DNA of 64,000 nt from Mesocricetibacter intestinalis (GTDB lineage Bacteria; Pseudomonadota; Gammaproteobacteria; Enterobacterales; Pasteurellaceae): positions 1-64,000 of the forward strand of contig NZ_SNYQ01000001.1 of the NCBI RefSeq assembly GCF_004363295.1, written 5' to 3'. The notes beneath the pieces were generated by a model. It made no database searches, had not been told where the DNA came from, and was given only the letters and a program-made list of their open reading frames with translations. Position 1 is the stretch's first letter. The number at the start of each line of letters is the position of its first letter. A program made the position numbers and the translations under genes. This document shows positions 1 through 7,904 of the stretch, one piece after another.

Positions 1-14
1 AACAAGGTAAAGGG

Positions 15-44
15 AAGGGGAGCTAAGCTCCCCTTTGTTTATTT
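15..44 (+). terminator. Intrinsic terminator of an upstream gene outside the window
   Basis: A 9-bp perfect stem (15-23 with 27-35) closed by a 3-base loop is followed by a T-rich tail (34-44). It would end a rightward transcript entering from the left edge. The gene it serves lies outside the window. Confidence 0.7.
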
Positions 45-68
45 TAGGTAAGGTAAGCGCTTATGGAA

Positions 69-77
69 AAGTGCGGT
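69..77 (+). repeat. DNA uptake signal sequence (AAGTGCGGT)
   Basis: Exact nine-base Haemophilus-type uptake signal core in a non-coding stretch, followed by CGAAAAA as is common for the extended signal. Known role of the family: preferential uptake of kin DNA during competence. Confidence 0.85.
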
Positions 78-79
78 CG

Positions 80-171
80 AAAAAGCGAAAGTTTTGCAGG
101 CAGGGAGAGAACATGGTTACGGCAATTTGTAATCAGGAACATTATAATTGCTCGAAAAACTTTCGCTTTTT
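80..171. repeat. 16-bp perfect inverted repeat flanking a 60-base spacer
   Basis: The arms at 80-95 and 156-171 are exact reverse complements (AAAAAGCGAAAGTTTT type). They lie just downstream of the leftward glpR stop. The right arm ends in a T-run on the plus strand and the left arm gives a T-run on the minus strand, so it could act as a long-loop terminator in both directions. An uptake-signal core lies immediately left of the left arm. A small RNA from the 60-base spacer cannot be excluded. Confidence 0.6.
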
Positions 172-174
172 TGC

Positions 175-933
175 TTAAGCGCAGATTTTTAATTCCAGCG
201 TACTGTCGCGAATTATATCCAGTACGGATTTCGGCGGCTGCATATCGGTGAAGAAGTAAGCCACATCGGTAATTAACCCCAGTTTAACAATGGCATGGCG
301 GGTAAATTTGGAATGATCGGCGACCAACAGTGTTTCTCTGGAGCTTTCCATAATAGCCTGTTTAACCTGCACTTCATGAAAATCGTAATCCAGCAGCGAG
401 CCGTCCAGATCAATGCTGCTGATTCCTAAGATTCCGTAATCCAGACGAAACTGCGAGATAAAGTTTACCGTAGCGCCGCCGATTATGCCGCCGTCTTGGC
501 GTAACGAACCGCCGGCCAGGGTGATCTTAAAGCTTTCATTCTGCATTAAAATATGGGCGGCATTTAAATTATTGGTAACGATGCGCAGATTTTTATGATT
601 TAGCAAAGCATTGGCTACCGCTTCGGGGGTTGTTCCGATATCAATGAAAAGGGAGGAACCGTCCGGGATTAATTTTGCCACTTCTTTGGCAATCTGATTT
701 TTTTCCTGAGAAAAAAATTGTTTGCGATCGCTGTAGTCGCTGTTTTCAGAACTGGAAGGGGAGGCGGCACCGCCATGGTGGCGACGAATCAGGTTGCTTT
801 CGGCAAGTTCGTTCAGGTCGCGTCGAATGGTTTGCGGGCTGACTTTCAGTATGGAAACCAGTTCTTCGGTGCTGATGTAGCTTTGCTGTTTGACTAATTC
901 GACGATTTTTTTATGGCGGATAGATTGCTTCAT
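175..933 (-). CDS. glpR: GlpR-like DeoR-family repressor of glycerol-3-phosphate metabolism
   Basis: A 252-residue DeoR-family regulator, the usual length. An N-terminal winged helix-turn-helix (about residues 5-57, with the TIRRDLN recognition-helix signature) is followed by a sugar-phosphate sensor domain of the DeoR C-terminal type (about 75-235). GlpR represses glp genes in E. coli and is relieved by glycerol-3-phosphate. The assignment rests on overall resemblance to GlpR and on its place behind glpG, with glpE nearby, as in the E. coli glpEGR operon. The ATG at 933 is preceded by a good AAGGAG site. It is probably co-transcribed with glpG (72-base gap). Another DeoR paralogue with a different ligand is possible but less likely. 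Confidence 0.85.
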   Translation of the reverse strand: MKQSIRHKKIVELVKQQSYISTEELVSILKVSPQTIRRDLNELAESNLIRRHHGGAASPSSSENSDYSDRKQFFSQEKNQIAKEVAKLIPDGSSLFIDIGTTPEAVANALLNHKNLRIVTNNLNAAHILMQNESFKITLAGGSLRQDGGIIGGATVNFISQFRLDYGILGISSIDLDGSLLDYDFHEVQVKQAIMESSRETLLVADHSKFTRHAIVKLGLITDVAYFFTDMQPPKSVLDIIRDSTLELKICA

Positions 934-1005
934 AACGGCTCCTTGAGCAATAAGGGATAAACCTTCGACATTCTAATGGAATTCAGGGGTACTTGACAAC
1001 GCAAT

Positions 1006-1917
1006 CTACTCATTGACTAAAGGTCGGGTTTTATTATTTTTAAGTATTTTTTTGCCATATAAACAGCCTAAAACAATGCCGCATAGAAGACCGCCTAAAT
1101 GTGAATACATGGCCACATAAAAGCGGATAAGCGGAGAGGAAGCCAGAAATCCCAGCAATACCGAGACAATAATCATTACATTAAAGCCCAGGGGCAGATT
1201 AAATAAGTTATCTTTCGCCGCGGAATTAGCCGCACTGACAAAGCCCAATACCGCATAGACTACGCCGGAAAGACCGAAAAATTCCGTAGATAATCCCCAA
1301 TCCTGCAGAGCGGCGCTGATAACCCCGGAGATAATATAGATCATCACTAGAGCGGGAGTACCGACCCGGCGTTCTATCATTGCGGCGAAGATCCACCACC
1401 ATAACAGGTTGAACAGAATATGCGGATGATTCAGGTGTACCACCGTATGACTGAGATAGCGCCAAATCTCTCTTTTTTCTTCGGGGGAGTCGGGATAATG
1501 GAAAGTTTGGAAAATCTCGTTCTGGTAACCGATGTTCTGCAACAGATAAATCAGCATACAAAGTAAAATAATGAAAAGCGTAAATTTCGTCTGTTTTATT
1601 CCGATCAGCAAATTTAACAGAAAATTTTTATCGGTTTTAACGGGAATGCTGTACTTCAGGCTGCGAGTATCGCCGCGCAGCCAGGCTGCCTGCTCGTAGC
1701 GAGAATCCGTCGGGTTACGAAGAAAATCTTCACTTTCGCGGCAGATTGCTTCCCTGTCTTCATTTTCGATATTGTCAGGTAAGTAAACGGCGGTGAAGCT
1801 TTGATTCCATCTATCCCGTTCCTCTTTGATAAGCAGCTCGACGGCATAACGCAGACGGATATAATCTCTGAATTGTAACGCTAATGCGGGAAATTCGCTT
1901 CTAAACAGACATTGCAT
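1006..1917 (-). CDS. glpG: Rhomboid intramembrane serine protease GlpG, long form
   Basis: A 303-residue membrane protease that cleaves transmembrane segments within the inner membrane. Residues 1-95 form the soluble cytoplasmic domain seen in E. coli GlpG, followed by about six membrane helices. The catalytic pair is visible: Ser217 in GLSG and His273 in YSHLGG. The oxyanion-side HILFN motif (His166, Asn170) and the WR motif (about 152-153) are also present. It is longer than E. coli GlpG (276 residues) and much longer than the short H. influenzae form, which lacks the N-terminal domain. The basic C-terminal tail is extended. It is followed by glpR on the same strand. The substrate is unknown. 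Confidence 0.93.
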   Translation of the reverse strand: MQCLFRSEFPALALQFRDYIRLRYAVELLIKEERDRWNQSFTAVYLPDNIENEDREAICRESEDFLRNPTDSRYEQAAWLRGDTRSLKYSIPVKTDKNFLLNLLIGIKQTKFTLFIILLCMLIYLLQNIGYQNEIFQTFHYPDSPEEKREIWRYLSHTVVHLNHPHILFNLLWWWIFAAMIERRVGTPALVMIYIISGVISAALQDWGLSTEFFGLSGVVYAVLGFVSAANSAAKDNLFNLPLGFNVMIIVSVLLGFLASSPLIRFYVAMYSHLGGLLCGIVLGCLYGKKILKNNKTRPLVNE

Positions 1918-1958
1918 TTGTTATATTCCTTTTCTAGTTAGTTAACCTGAGGATAAAA

Positions 1959-2276
1959 ATGGAAAATAAAGCAATGCCGGAGAAATTCAGCCGCTTCAGT
2001 TGGGCATTAGCCGGGTTTTGTCTGCCCGTGCTGCTGTGGCCGCTAGCCTTGTTGATTTCACCGAGTTTACTTAAAAACCCCGGACTAAGTGATTTTCAGC
2101 TGACATCAATGTCCGTTTTCCTTTGGATCTATCCTTTTCTCCTGGCGATTACTGCTCGTATTTTATTTAAGCTGCATAAACGTAAACCGCATCGTGCCAA
2201 GCAGGGGCTGATTATAAGTGCGGTGGTTTTTTACGCCTTTTTATTTTATCTCGTTTCGGTCGGTTTTTCAGTATAG
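1959..2276 (+). CDS. Small two- to three-helix membrane protein of unknown function
   Basis: A 105-residue hydrophobic protein with membrane segments near residues 14-34, 50-70 and 82-102, and a basic loop (about residues 71-80). It resembles short conserved Pasteurellaceae membrane proteins (possibly DUF5389), but I cannot assign a function. The ATG at 1959 has a GAGGATAAAA ribosome site. It lies between glpG and glpE on the opposite strand, and its 3' end overlaps the 3' end of glpE by 31 bases tail-to-tail, so the two transcripts would be antisense to one another there. Confidence 0.7.
   Translation: MENKAMPEKFSRFSWALAGFCLPVLLWPLALLISPSLLKNPGLSDFQLTSMSVFLWIYPFLLAITARILFKLHKRKPHRAKQGLIISAVVFYAFLFYLVSVGFSV
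2216..2224 (+). repeat. DNA uptake signal sequence inside the small membrane-protein gene
   Basis: Exact AAGTGCGGT near the 3' end of the 105-residue gene. Confidence 0.75.
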
Positions 2277-2593
2277 GCGGTTGTAAGGGGTAAGCCTGCA
2301 TTTACCCAGGCCTCGAAACCGCCGCGCAAACTATATACCCGATCGTAGCCCTGCTCGGTTAAAAAAGCCGCTGCGCCTCTGCTGCTGATACCATGGTAGC
2401 AACTGACAATAATAGGTTGATCATAATCAAACTGATCCTGAAAGCTATTGTAACTTTGTTGCGTCAGATGAAAGGCACCCTCGGCATGGCTATAATTAAA
2501 GCGCAGTAAATCGCGGATATCCGCCAGTACGGCATTTTCCTGGCGCATCATCTGCCATGCCTGCTGCGGCGTAATCTCTGTAATATCTTGCAT
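2246..2593 (-). CDS. glpE: Thiosulfate sulfurtransferase GlpE (single-domain rhodanese)
   Basis: A 115-residue cytoplasmic rhodanese that moves sulfane sulfur from thiosulfate to cyanide or thiol acceptors. The active-site loop CYHGISS begins with the persulfide-carrying Cys65, the same position as in E. coli GlpE (108 residues). The order glpE-glpG-glpR is that of the enterobacterial operon, but here an opposite-strand gene separates glpE from glpG, so glpE must have its own promoter and is probably monocistronic. Its 3' end overlaps the neighbouring membrane-protein gene by 31 bases. The physiological acceptor is not known. Confidence 0.92.
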   Translation of the reverse strand: MQDITEITPQQAWQMMRQENAVLADIRDLLRFNYSHAEGAFHLTQQSYNSFQDQFDYDQPIIVSCYHGISSRGAAAFLTEQGYDRVYSLRGGFEAWVNAGLPLTTAYTEKPTETR

Positions 2594-2835
2594 ATTAATA
2601 ATCCCTTAGGGTAAATTTAGCGGCTTATATATAACAGCTGCCTGATTAATCCCCGCCGTTAATGTTGAGAGCTTATTCAGGAGCCTGGGTGCGCAGCTAA
2701 CTAATTGCGTAATATAGCAATTTTTGATGTGGGATAAAATAGCAAAAAGGGATTAAACGCGCTTCTATTATGCCGGGATTTACTCCCCCCGCCGGCTGAG
2801 GGTAAAAACTGTTTTTTGATCCGAACAACTCACAG

Positions 2836-2841
2836 TATAAT
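2836..2841 (+). promoter_or_regulatory. Candidate -10 box (TATAAT) for the lipoprotein gene
   Basis: A perfect TATAAT lies 34 bases before the chosen start at 2875. The -35 region is only a weak T-run near 2812. The rest of the 281-base gap between glpE and this gene shows no clear structure. Confidence 0.4.
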
Positions 2842-2874
2842 GGGGCGGATTTTCATCAATGGGAAAGGATGTAT

Positions 2875-3393
2875 ATGCGCAAACAACACAAGCTTCTTTT
2901 GACCCTGGCCGTAACCATGCTATCGGCCTGTTCCTTATCTTCTTACCTTCCTTTTACGGGAGCGGATAAACCGGTGATTAATCTGAGCGAAGAAAAGATT
3001 GATCAGAAATCCTATGCGGTTGCTTATTCAGCTACCCTGCAGACTAATGGCGGCCGGGTAAACGAAGATTATGATGTGAATTCTTTCGCCAGCGGTGCGA
3101 AAGACTGGTATGCCGGTGCGATTCTGGTTCCGCTTGAGCAAATTAAAGCAAAATTAACCCAGGGTATCGATACTAATGTACACGCCTATTACAGCGGTGT
3201 AGTATTCGCTTCCGAGTTACAGAATAATTTCAGTCGTCTCGGCGGAGAAGGTTGTTGGGGAAAAATCGATCGTCCGAGTATGACCCAGGGCATCTATGAT
3301 GCCATGCTCGATCTGAAAAAAGGTAAGCCGCGTGCGGAGGACGATGAATATCTGGTGCAAGGTAGCGAACAATTGTTAAAGGTATGTAAATAA
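2875..3393 (+). CDS. Predicted lipoprotein of unknown function
   Basis: About 172 residues starting at MRKQHK. The lipobox LSAC places the lipidated Cys at residue 19 after a basic, hydrophobic signal peptide. Position +2 is Ser, which in E. coli-type sorting predicts the outer membrane. The mature part is soluble, has one Cys in a GGEGCWGK stretch and a second in the C-terminal KVCK, and could form a disulfide. An ATG six bases upstream (2869) overlaps the AAGGA ribosome site, so 2875 is preferred. I do not recognise the family. It appears monocistronic, with a TATAAT upstream and a terminator after it. Confidence 0.75.
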   Translation: MRKQHKLLLTLAVTMLSACSLSSYLPFTGADKPVINLSEEKIDQKSYAVAYSATLQTNGGRVNEDYDVNSFASGAKDWYAGAILVPLEQIKAKLTQGIDTNVHAYYSGVVFASELQNNFSRLGGEGCWGKIDRPSMTQGIYDAMLDLKKGKPRAEDDEYLVQGSEQLLKVCK

Positions 3394-3403
3394 AGAGATA
3401 TTT

Positions 3404-3434
3404 TGCCGGTAAGTATGGACTTACCGGCATTTTC
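3404..3434 (+). terminator. Intrinsic terminator after the lipoprotein gene
   Basis: An 11-bp perfect stem (3404-3414 with 3419-3429) with a 4-base loop is followed by TTTT. Confidence 0.75.
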
Positions 3435-3454
3435 ATATATTTTTTAAATATTAT

Positions 3455-3470
3455 GCTGAATGCATTAAGC
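3455..3470. promoter_or_regulatory. Possible Cra/FruR-type operator upstream of fruB
   Basis: GCTGAATGCATTAAGC is nearly palindromic and differs from the E. coli Cra half-site pattern (RSTGAAWCSNTHHW) at about one conserved base. It sits 35 bases before the fruB start, the expected place for a repressor of the fructose operon. No regulator gene for fru is in this window, so the binding protein is inferred only. Confidence 0.35.
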
Positions 3471-3504
3471 TATCCGTGATTAATGATTATCGATGAGGAA
3501 ACAA

Positions 3505-5025
3505 ATGTTTAATTTATCCGAAAGTAACATTCATTTATCCGCCCGTGCGGCGAATAAACAGGAGGCCATTGAGCAGGCGGCAACGGCGCTGGAACAGGCG
3601 GGTTACGTTGAACAGGGCTATTTACAGGGGATGCTGGATCGGGAATTACAAACCTCCACCTTTTTAGGCAACGGCATCGCTATTCCGCACGGTACGTTGG
3701 AAACTCGCGCCATGGTGAAAAATACCGGCGTTCAGATTTTTCAGTTCCCGCAAGGGGTTGAATGGGGGGAGGGAAATATCGCTTATCTGGTGATTGCGAT
3801 TGCCGCCCGTTCCGATGAACATCTGGCTTTGTTGCGCCAGCTAACACATGTCCTTGGTGATGAAGAAGTTGCGCAAAAACTGGCGACCTTGCAGGACGTA
3901 AAACAATTTCACAAACTGTTAAACGGACAGGAAGAGGTAAAGATTAGTGCGCAAAATATTAGCCTGAATGTGGATAGCACCAGCCTGCTGACCTTGACTG
4001 CGGTAAATGCCGGTCAGTTACAGCAACAGGGCGCGGTGGATCGGCAGTTTATCGCCGAAGTGATTGCTAATGCCGCCTTACCTCTGGGTAAAGGTTTATG
4101 GCTGACCGACAGCCTGAGTGGAAACCTGAAAAATGCTTTGGCTTTCAGTCGTCCGAAAGCGCCCTTTGAGCATAACGGAAAATCCATTGGCGGTGTTTTA
4201 ACTATTGCGGCGAAAGATGAGCAAATTAATTCGGTGCTGGCCCGTTTATTGGAAACCCGAGTACAGGATATCCTATTGCAGGGCGACGACGCACAGATTG
4301 TCGCTGCTTTGAATGGCGAACAGCAGAGCGCTCCGCAGGCGCAGGCGAATACCTCGGAGACGGTGGCTGTACCTGTTGGTGCGGTTATAGGTACCTTTAC
4401 CCTGCGTAACGAACATGGTTTGCATGCACGCCCGAGTGCCGCCTTAGTGAATATAGTCAAACAGTTTAACGCTAAGATTACGATTGAAAATATTACCCGA
4501 GGTACGGCGCCGGTCAGTGCGAAAAGCCTGATGAAAATCGTGGCCCTGGGGGTTACCCAGGGACATCGCTTGCGGTTTGTGGCGGAGGGAGATGACGCGC
4601 GAGCCGCTATTGAAGCTATAGGACGGGAAATCGCCGCCGGACTGGGCGAAGCGGTTTCCGCAGCGGCTCCACAGCAGCCGGACAGTATTGAAGAAAGCGG
4701 CAGCGCACAAATGCAGATGGCGGTAGATGAAAAAGAGGAACTACCGGCGGACAGCGTCGAAGGCGTATTTGTTATTCTGAACGAACATGGTTTACATGCT
4801 CGTCCTAGCGCCCTGTTGGTAAATGAAGTGAAAAAATACAACGCATCGGTGGCGGTACAGAACCTGGATCGGGAAAGCCAGTTGGTGAGTGCCAAAAGCC
4901 TGATGAAAATCGTGGCGCTCGGCGCGGTGAAAGGGCATCGTCTGCGTTTCGTCGCCACCGGCGAAGAAGCCCAGAAAGCGATTGAAGGTATAGGTGCGGC
5001 CATTGCCGCCGGTCTGGGCGAATAG
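3505..5025 (+). CDS. fruB: Fructose PTS diphosphoryl transfer protein FruB (EIIA-FPr) with two HPr domains
   Basis: A 506-residue cytoplasmic phosphocarrier that passes phosphate from Enzyme I to the fructose permease FruA. Residues 1-145 are the EIIA-Fru domain with the phosphorylated His62 in GIAIPHGT. Residues about 150-270 are the central linker module. Then come two HPr-like domains in tandem (about 290-375 and 412-500), each with the GLHARP motif, active His307 and His431. E. coli FruB (376 residues) has only one. The linker between the copies is Gln/Glu/Ala-rich. An ATG at 3493 lies upstream, but GAGGAAACA in front of 3505 and the E. coli N-terminus (MFQLS) favour 3505. It is the first gene of fruBKA. 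Confidence 0.95.
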   Translation: MFNLSESNIHLSARAANKQEAIEQAATALEQAGYVEQGYLQGMLDRELQTSTFLGNGIAIPHGTLETRAMVKNTGVQIFQFPQGVEWGEGNIAYLVIAIAARSDEHLALLRQLTHVLGDEEVAQKLATLQDVKQFHKLLNGQEEVKISAQNISLNVDSTSLLTLTAVNAGQLQQQGAVDRQFIAEVIANAALPLGKGLWLTDSLSGNLKNALAFSRPKAPFEHNGKSIGGVLTIAAKDEQINSVLARLLETRVQDILLQGDDAQIVAALNGEQQSAPQAQANTSETVAVPVGAVIGTFTLRNEHGLHARPSAALVNIVKQFNAKITIENITRGTAPVSAKSLMKIVALGVTQGHRLRFVAEGDDARAAIEAIGREIAAGLGEAVSAAAPQQPDSIEESGSAQMQMAVDEKEELPADSVEGVFVILNEHGLHARPSALLVNEVKKYNASVAVQNLDRESQLVSAKSLMKIVALGAVKGHRLRFVATGEEAQKAIEGIGAAIAAGLGE

Positions 5026-5034
5026 GAGAGCAAG

Positions 5035-5976
5035 ATGGCAAAAGTTGCAACCATTACATTAAATACCGCCTATGATCTGGTCGGTCGTTTAAAGCGTATT
5101 GAACTGGGCGAGGTTAATACGGTGGAAACCTTAGGTTTGTTTCCTGCCGGTAAGGGCATTAATGTTGCCAAAGTGTTGAAGGATCTGGGGCTTCCCGTAG
5201 CAGTGGGCGGATTTCTGGGTGAAGATAACCAGGGGGATTTTAAACAGATGTTTCAGTCCCTCGGCCTGGAAGACCGATTTCATCGAGTGGCGGGTAAAAC
5301 CCGTATTAATGTAAAAATTACCGAAACGGAAGCGGAGGTTACCGATTTAAATTTCCTCGGCTATGAGATTAATCCGACAGACTGGCAAAACTTTGTGGCG
5401 GACTCTCTGGATTATTGTCGCCATTTCGATATTGTGGCCGTATGCGGCAGTTTGCCGCGCGGCGTTACCCCCGAATTATTTGCCGATTGGCTGCAAGGTT
5501 TAGGCCAGGCCGGGGTGAAAGTGGTTTTAGATAGCAGTAACGCCGCATTGAGCGAGGGATTAAAAGCCAATCCTTGGTTGGTGAAACCCAATCTGCGCGA
5601 ACTGGAGGCCTGGGCGGGAAATACTTTAGCAAGCTTGGAAGAGGTTATTGCGGCAGCGAAAAAGCTAAAAGCGCAAGGTATTGCCAATGTGATTATTTCT
5701 ATGGGAGCTAAGGGTTCCTTATGGCTGAATGACGCGAGTATTGTTCGCGCTCAGCCGCCGCAATGCGAAAATGTGGTCAGCACCGTCGGTGCGGGGGATT
5801 CCATGGTGGCGGGATTGATTTACGGTCTGACGCATCATTTATCGCAACAGGATACCTTGGCTTTCGCCAGTGCGGTTTCCGCATTTGCCGTTTCACAAAG
5901 TAATGTTGGGGTCAGCGACAGCCAATTACTGGCACCCATTTTAGAACAGGTTAAAATCACCACGATTGAAGGATAG
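5035..5976 (+). CDS. fruK: 1-phosphofructokinase FruK
   Basis: A 313-residue PfkB-family sugar kinase converting fructose-1-phosphate and ATP to fructose-1,6-bisphosphate, the step after FruA. The GKGINVAKVLKDLG stretch (about residues 39-52) and the C-terminal signature VGAGDSMVAG (anion hole and catalytic Asp) are present. Length matches E. coli FruK (312). It lies 9 bases after fruB with a GGAGAGCA ribosome site and 4 bases before fruA, so the three genes are one operon. Confidence 0.96.
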   Translation: MAKVATITLNTAYDLVGRLKRIELGEVNTVETLGLFPAGKGINVAKVLKDLGLPVAVGGFLGEDNQGDFKQMFQSLGLEDRFHRVAGKTRINVKITETEAEVTDLNFLGYEINPTDWQNFVADSLDYCRHFDIVAVCGSLPRGVTPELFADWLQGLGQAGVKVVLDSSNAALSEGLKANPWLVKPNLRELEAWAGNTLASLEEVIAAAKKLKAQGIANVIISMGAKGSLWLNDASIVRAQPPQCENVVSTVGAGDSMVAGLIYGLTHHLSQQDTLAFASAVSAFAVSQSNVGVSDSQLLAPILEQVKITTIEG

Positions 5977-5980
5977 CTCA

Positions 5981-7660
5981 ATGAATATTTTTCTTACACC
6001 CTCTCATAATCTCGGTAAAGCCAAGGCTTATCTGATCCAGCAAACGCTGGGGGTTGCGTTGAAGCAACGGGGACACCAGCTCGTAGATAGTGCCGATACG
6101 GCGGAACTTATACTTGTTTACGGTGATAGCCTACCTAATAATGCGGCCTTTAACGGCAAAAAATTGTATCTGGCCGATGCGGCTCGGGCGTTCGATGCAC
6201 CGGAAGCCACCCTTGAGGAGGCCTTATCGAAAGCCACGGATTATATTGCGGCAGGCGCTGCCGCTACCGAAGATCCCGCTTCAACTACTGCGGTAAAAAA
6301 TATCCTTGCGGTAACCGCCTGTCCGACCGGCGTGGCGCATACCTTTATGTCGGCGGAAGCCATTACGGAATATGCCAAACGCCAAGGCTGGAACATTAAA
6401 GTGGAAACCCGCGGTCAGGTGGGGGCTAAAAATGTGATTTCGCCGGAAGAAGTGGCGGCGGCGGATCTGGTCTTTGTGGCGGCGGATATCGACGTAGATT
6501 TGAATAAATTCAAAGGCAAACCTATGTACCGCACTTCCACCGGTTTAGCCTTGAAGAAAACCGCACAGGAGTTTGACAAAGCTTTCGCCCAGGCGAAGGT
6601 TTATAGCGGTGAGGATGCAAACGACAATGGCGCGGAGTCGGCGCCGGGAGAGCAAAAAGGTCTGTATAAACATCTGATGACCGGGGTTTCGCATATGTTA
6701 CCGCTGGTTGTCGCCGGCGGCCTGCTTATCGCCATTTCCTTTATGTTCGGTATTGAGGCCTTTAAAGACGAAACCATTGCCGGCGGCTTGCCGAAAGCCT
6801 TAATGGATATCGGCGGCGGTGTGGCCTTCCATTTAATGATTGCGGTATTTGCCGGTTATGTGGCTTTTTCCATTGCCGATCGTCCCGGTCTGGCGGTGGG
6901 ATTAATCGGCGGTATGCTGGCGACTACTGCGGGAGCGGGGATTCTCGGCGGCATTATTGCCGGTTTTCTGGCCGGCTATGTGGTGAAGTGGCTGAACGAT
7001 ATGATTGTGTTGCCCGCCAGTTTGGCCTCGTTAAAGCCTATTTTGATCCTGCCTCTGTTCGGTGCGGCTATTGTCGGCTTGGCAATGATTTACCTGATTA
7101 ATCCGCCGGTCGCGCAGATTATGGCGTCGCTGTCCGCCTGGTTGCAGTCCATGGGCGAGGTGAATGCGATTATCCTCGGCGTGATCATCGGTGCGATGAT
7201 GTGTACCGATATGGGCGGCCCGGTGAATAAAGCGGCTTATGCTTTCTCCGTCGGTTTAATCGCCTCAAACGTTTATACGCCGATGGCGGCGGCAATGGCG
7301 GCCGGAATGGTGCCACCGCTCGGTATGGCGATTGCCACCTGGCTGGCACGGGCGAAATTTAACAGTAATCAGCGCGATGCGGGCAAGGCCTCTTTTGCAC
7401 TGGGATTATGTTTTATTTCCGAAGGGGCGTTGCCTTTTGTGGCGGCGGATCCGGTGCGTGTTATCGTTTCCAGCATTATCGGCGGTGCGATTACCGGGGC
7501 TATCTCAATGAGTTTCGGTATTATGCTGCGGCCGCCTCACGGTGGCTTATTCGTGATTCCGCTCGTATCTCAGCCTTTGATGTATTTGGCGGCGATTGCC
7601 ATAGGTTCCGTGGTTACCGGTGTGATTTATGCCCTGATTAAACCGAAGAACGGCGCATAA
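5981..7660 (+). CDS. fruA: Fructose PTS permease FruA (EIIB'-EIIB-EIIC)
   Basis: A 559-residue membrane permease that takes up fructose and phosphorylates it at carbon 1. The N-terminal EIIB' duplicate (residues 1-100) lacks the active Cys. The true EIIB domain follows (about 105-205) with Cys114 in TACPTGVAHT. The EIIC domain with about eight to ten membrane segments runs from 225 to the end. A TTG at 5966 would extend the protein by five residues into fruK, but the ATG at 5981 has GAAGGA upstream and matches the family start. It is followed by a strong terminator. Confidence 0.95.
   Translation: MNIFLTPSHNLGKAKAYLIQQTLGVALKQRGHQLVDSADTAELILVYGDSLPNNAAFNGKKLYLADAARAFDAPEATLEEALSKATDYIAAGAAATEDPASTTAVKNILAVTACPTGVAHTFMSAEAITEYAKRQGWNIKVETRGQVGAKNVISPEEVAAADLVFVAADIDVDLNKFKGKPMYRTSTGLALKKTAQEFDKAFAQAKVYSGEDANDNGAESAPGEQKGLYKHLMTGVSHMLPLVVAGGLLIAISFMFGIEAFKDETIAGGLPKALMDIGGGVAFHLMIAVFAGYVAFSIADRPGLAVGLIGGMLATTAGAGILGGIIAGFLAGYVVKWLNDMIVLPASLASLKPILILPLFGAAIVGLAMIYLINPPVAQIMASLSAWLQSMGEVNAIILGVIIGAMMCTDMGGPVNKAAYAFSVGLIASNVYTPMAAAMAAGMVPPLGMAIATWLARAKFNSNQRDAGKASFALGLCFISEGALPFVAADPVRVIVSSIIGGAITGAISMSFGIMLRPPHGGLFVIPLVSQPLMYLAAIAIGSVVTGVIYALIKPKNGA
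6528..6536 (-). repeat. DNA uptake signal sequence inside fruA
   Basis: Exact ACCGCACTT (minus-strand AAGTGCGGT) within the EIIB coding part. Confidence 0.75.
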
Positions 7661-7681
7661 CAACTCGAATTTGGCTAAACT

Positions 7682-7714
7682 AAAAAACCTTTGTCGATGT
7701 ACAAAGGTTTTTTT
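7682..7714 (+). terminator. Intrinsic terminator of fruBKA
   Basis: A 13-bp perfect stem (7682-7694 with 7701-7713), 6-base loop, ending in a T7 run. The A-run on the left also allows termination of leftward transcripts. Confidence 0.9.
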
Positions 7715-7904
7715 ACATCCTTTATCCGGTCGGAAATAGGGTGGGCGACAAGGGGAGTTATACCCCTAGTTGCTTTTGGACAGGGGGCGCTCTTTTGTTG
7801 AAAATAGCGACAAAATAGGGTGAGGTTCCGGTTCCTCGGTTGATTGCGAGGGCGTTTGGTATTAAAGTAAGCGGGTATGTTTCATTAATAAATAAGGAAA
7901 AAGT

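Noticed and set aside
4014-5054. A 346-codon open frame antisense to fruB
   Set aside because: It mirrors the fruB coding frame, its translation is low-complexity (Ser/Ala/Pro/Cys-rich) and repeats because the two HPr domains repeat. No ribosome site and no family resemblance.
7716-7904. Possible small RNA or riboswitch between fruA and the YfcZ-like gene
   Set aside because: Only a short GGGG/CCCC pairing near 7754-7769 is visible, with no conserved motif or terminator-like end.
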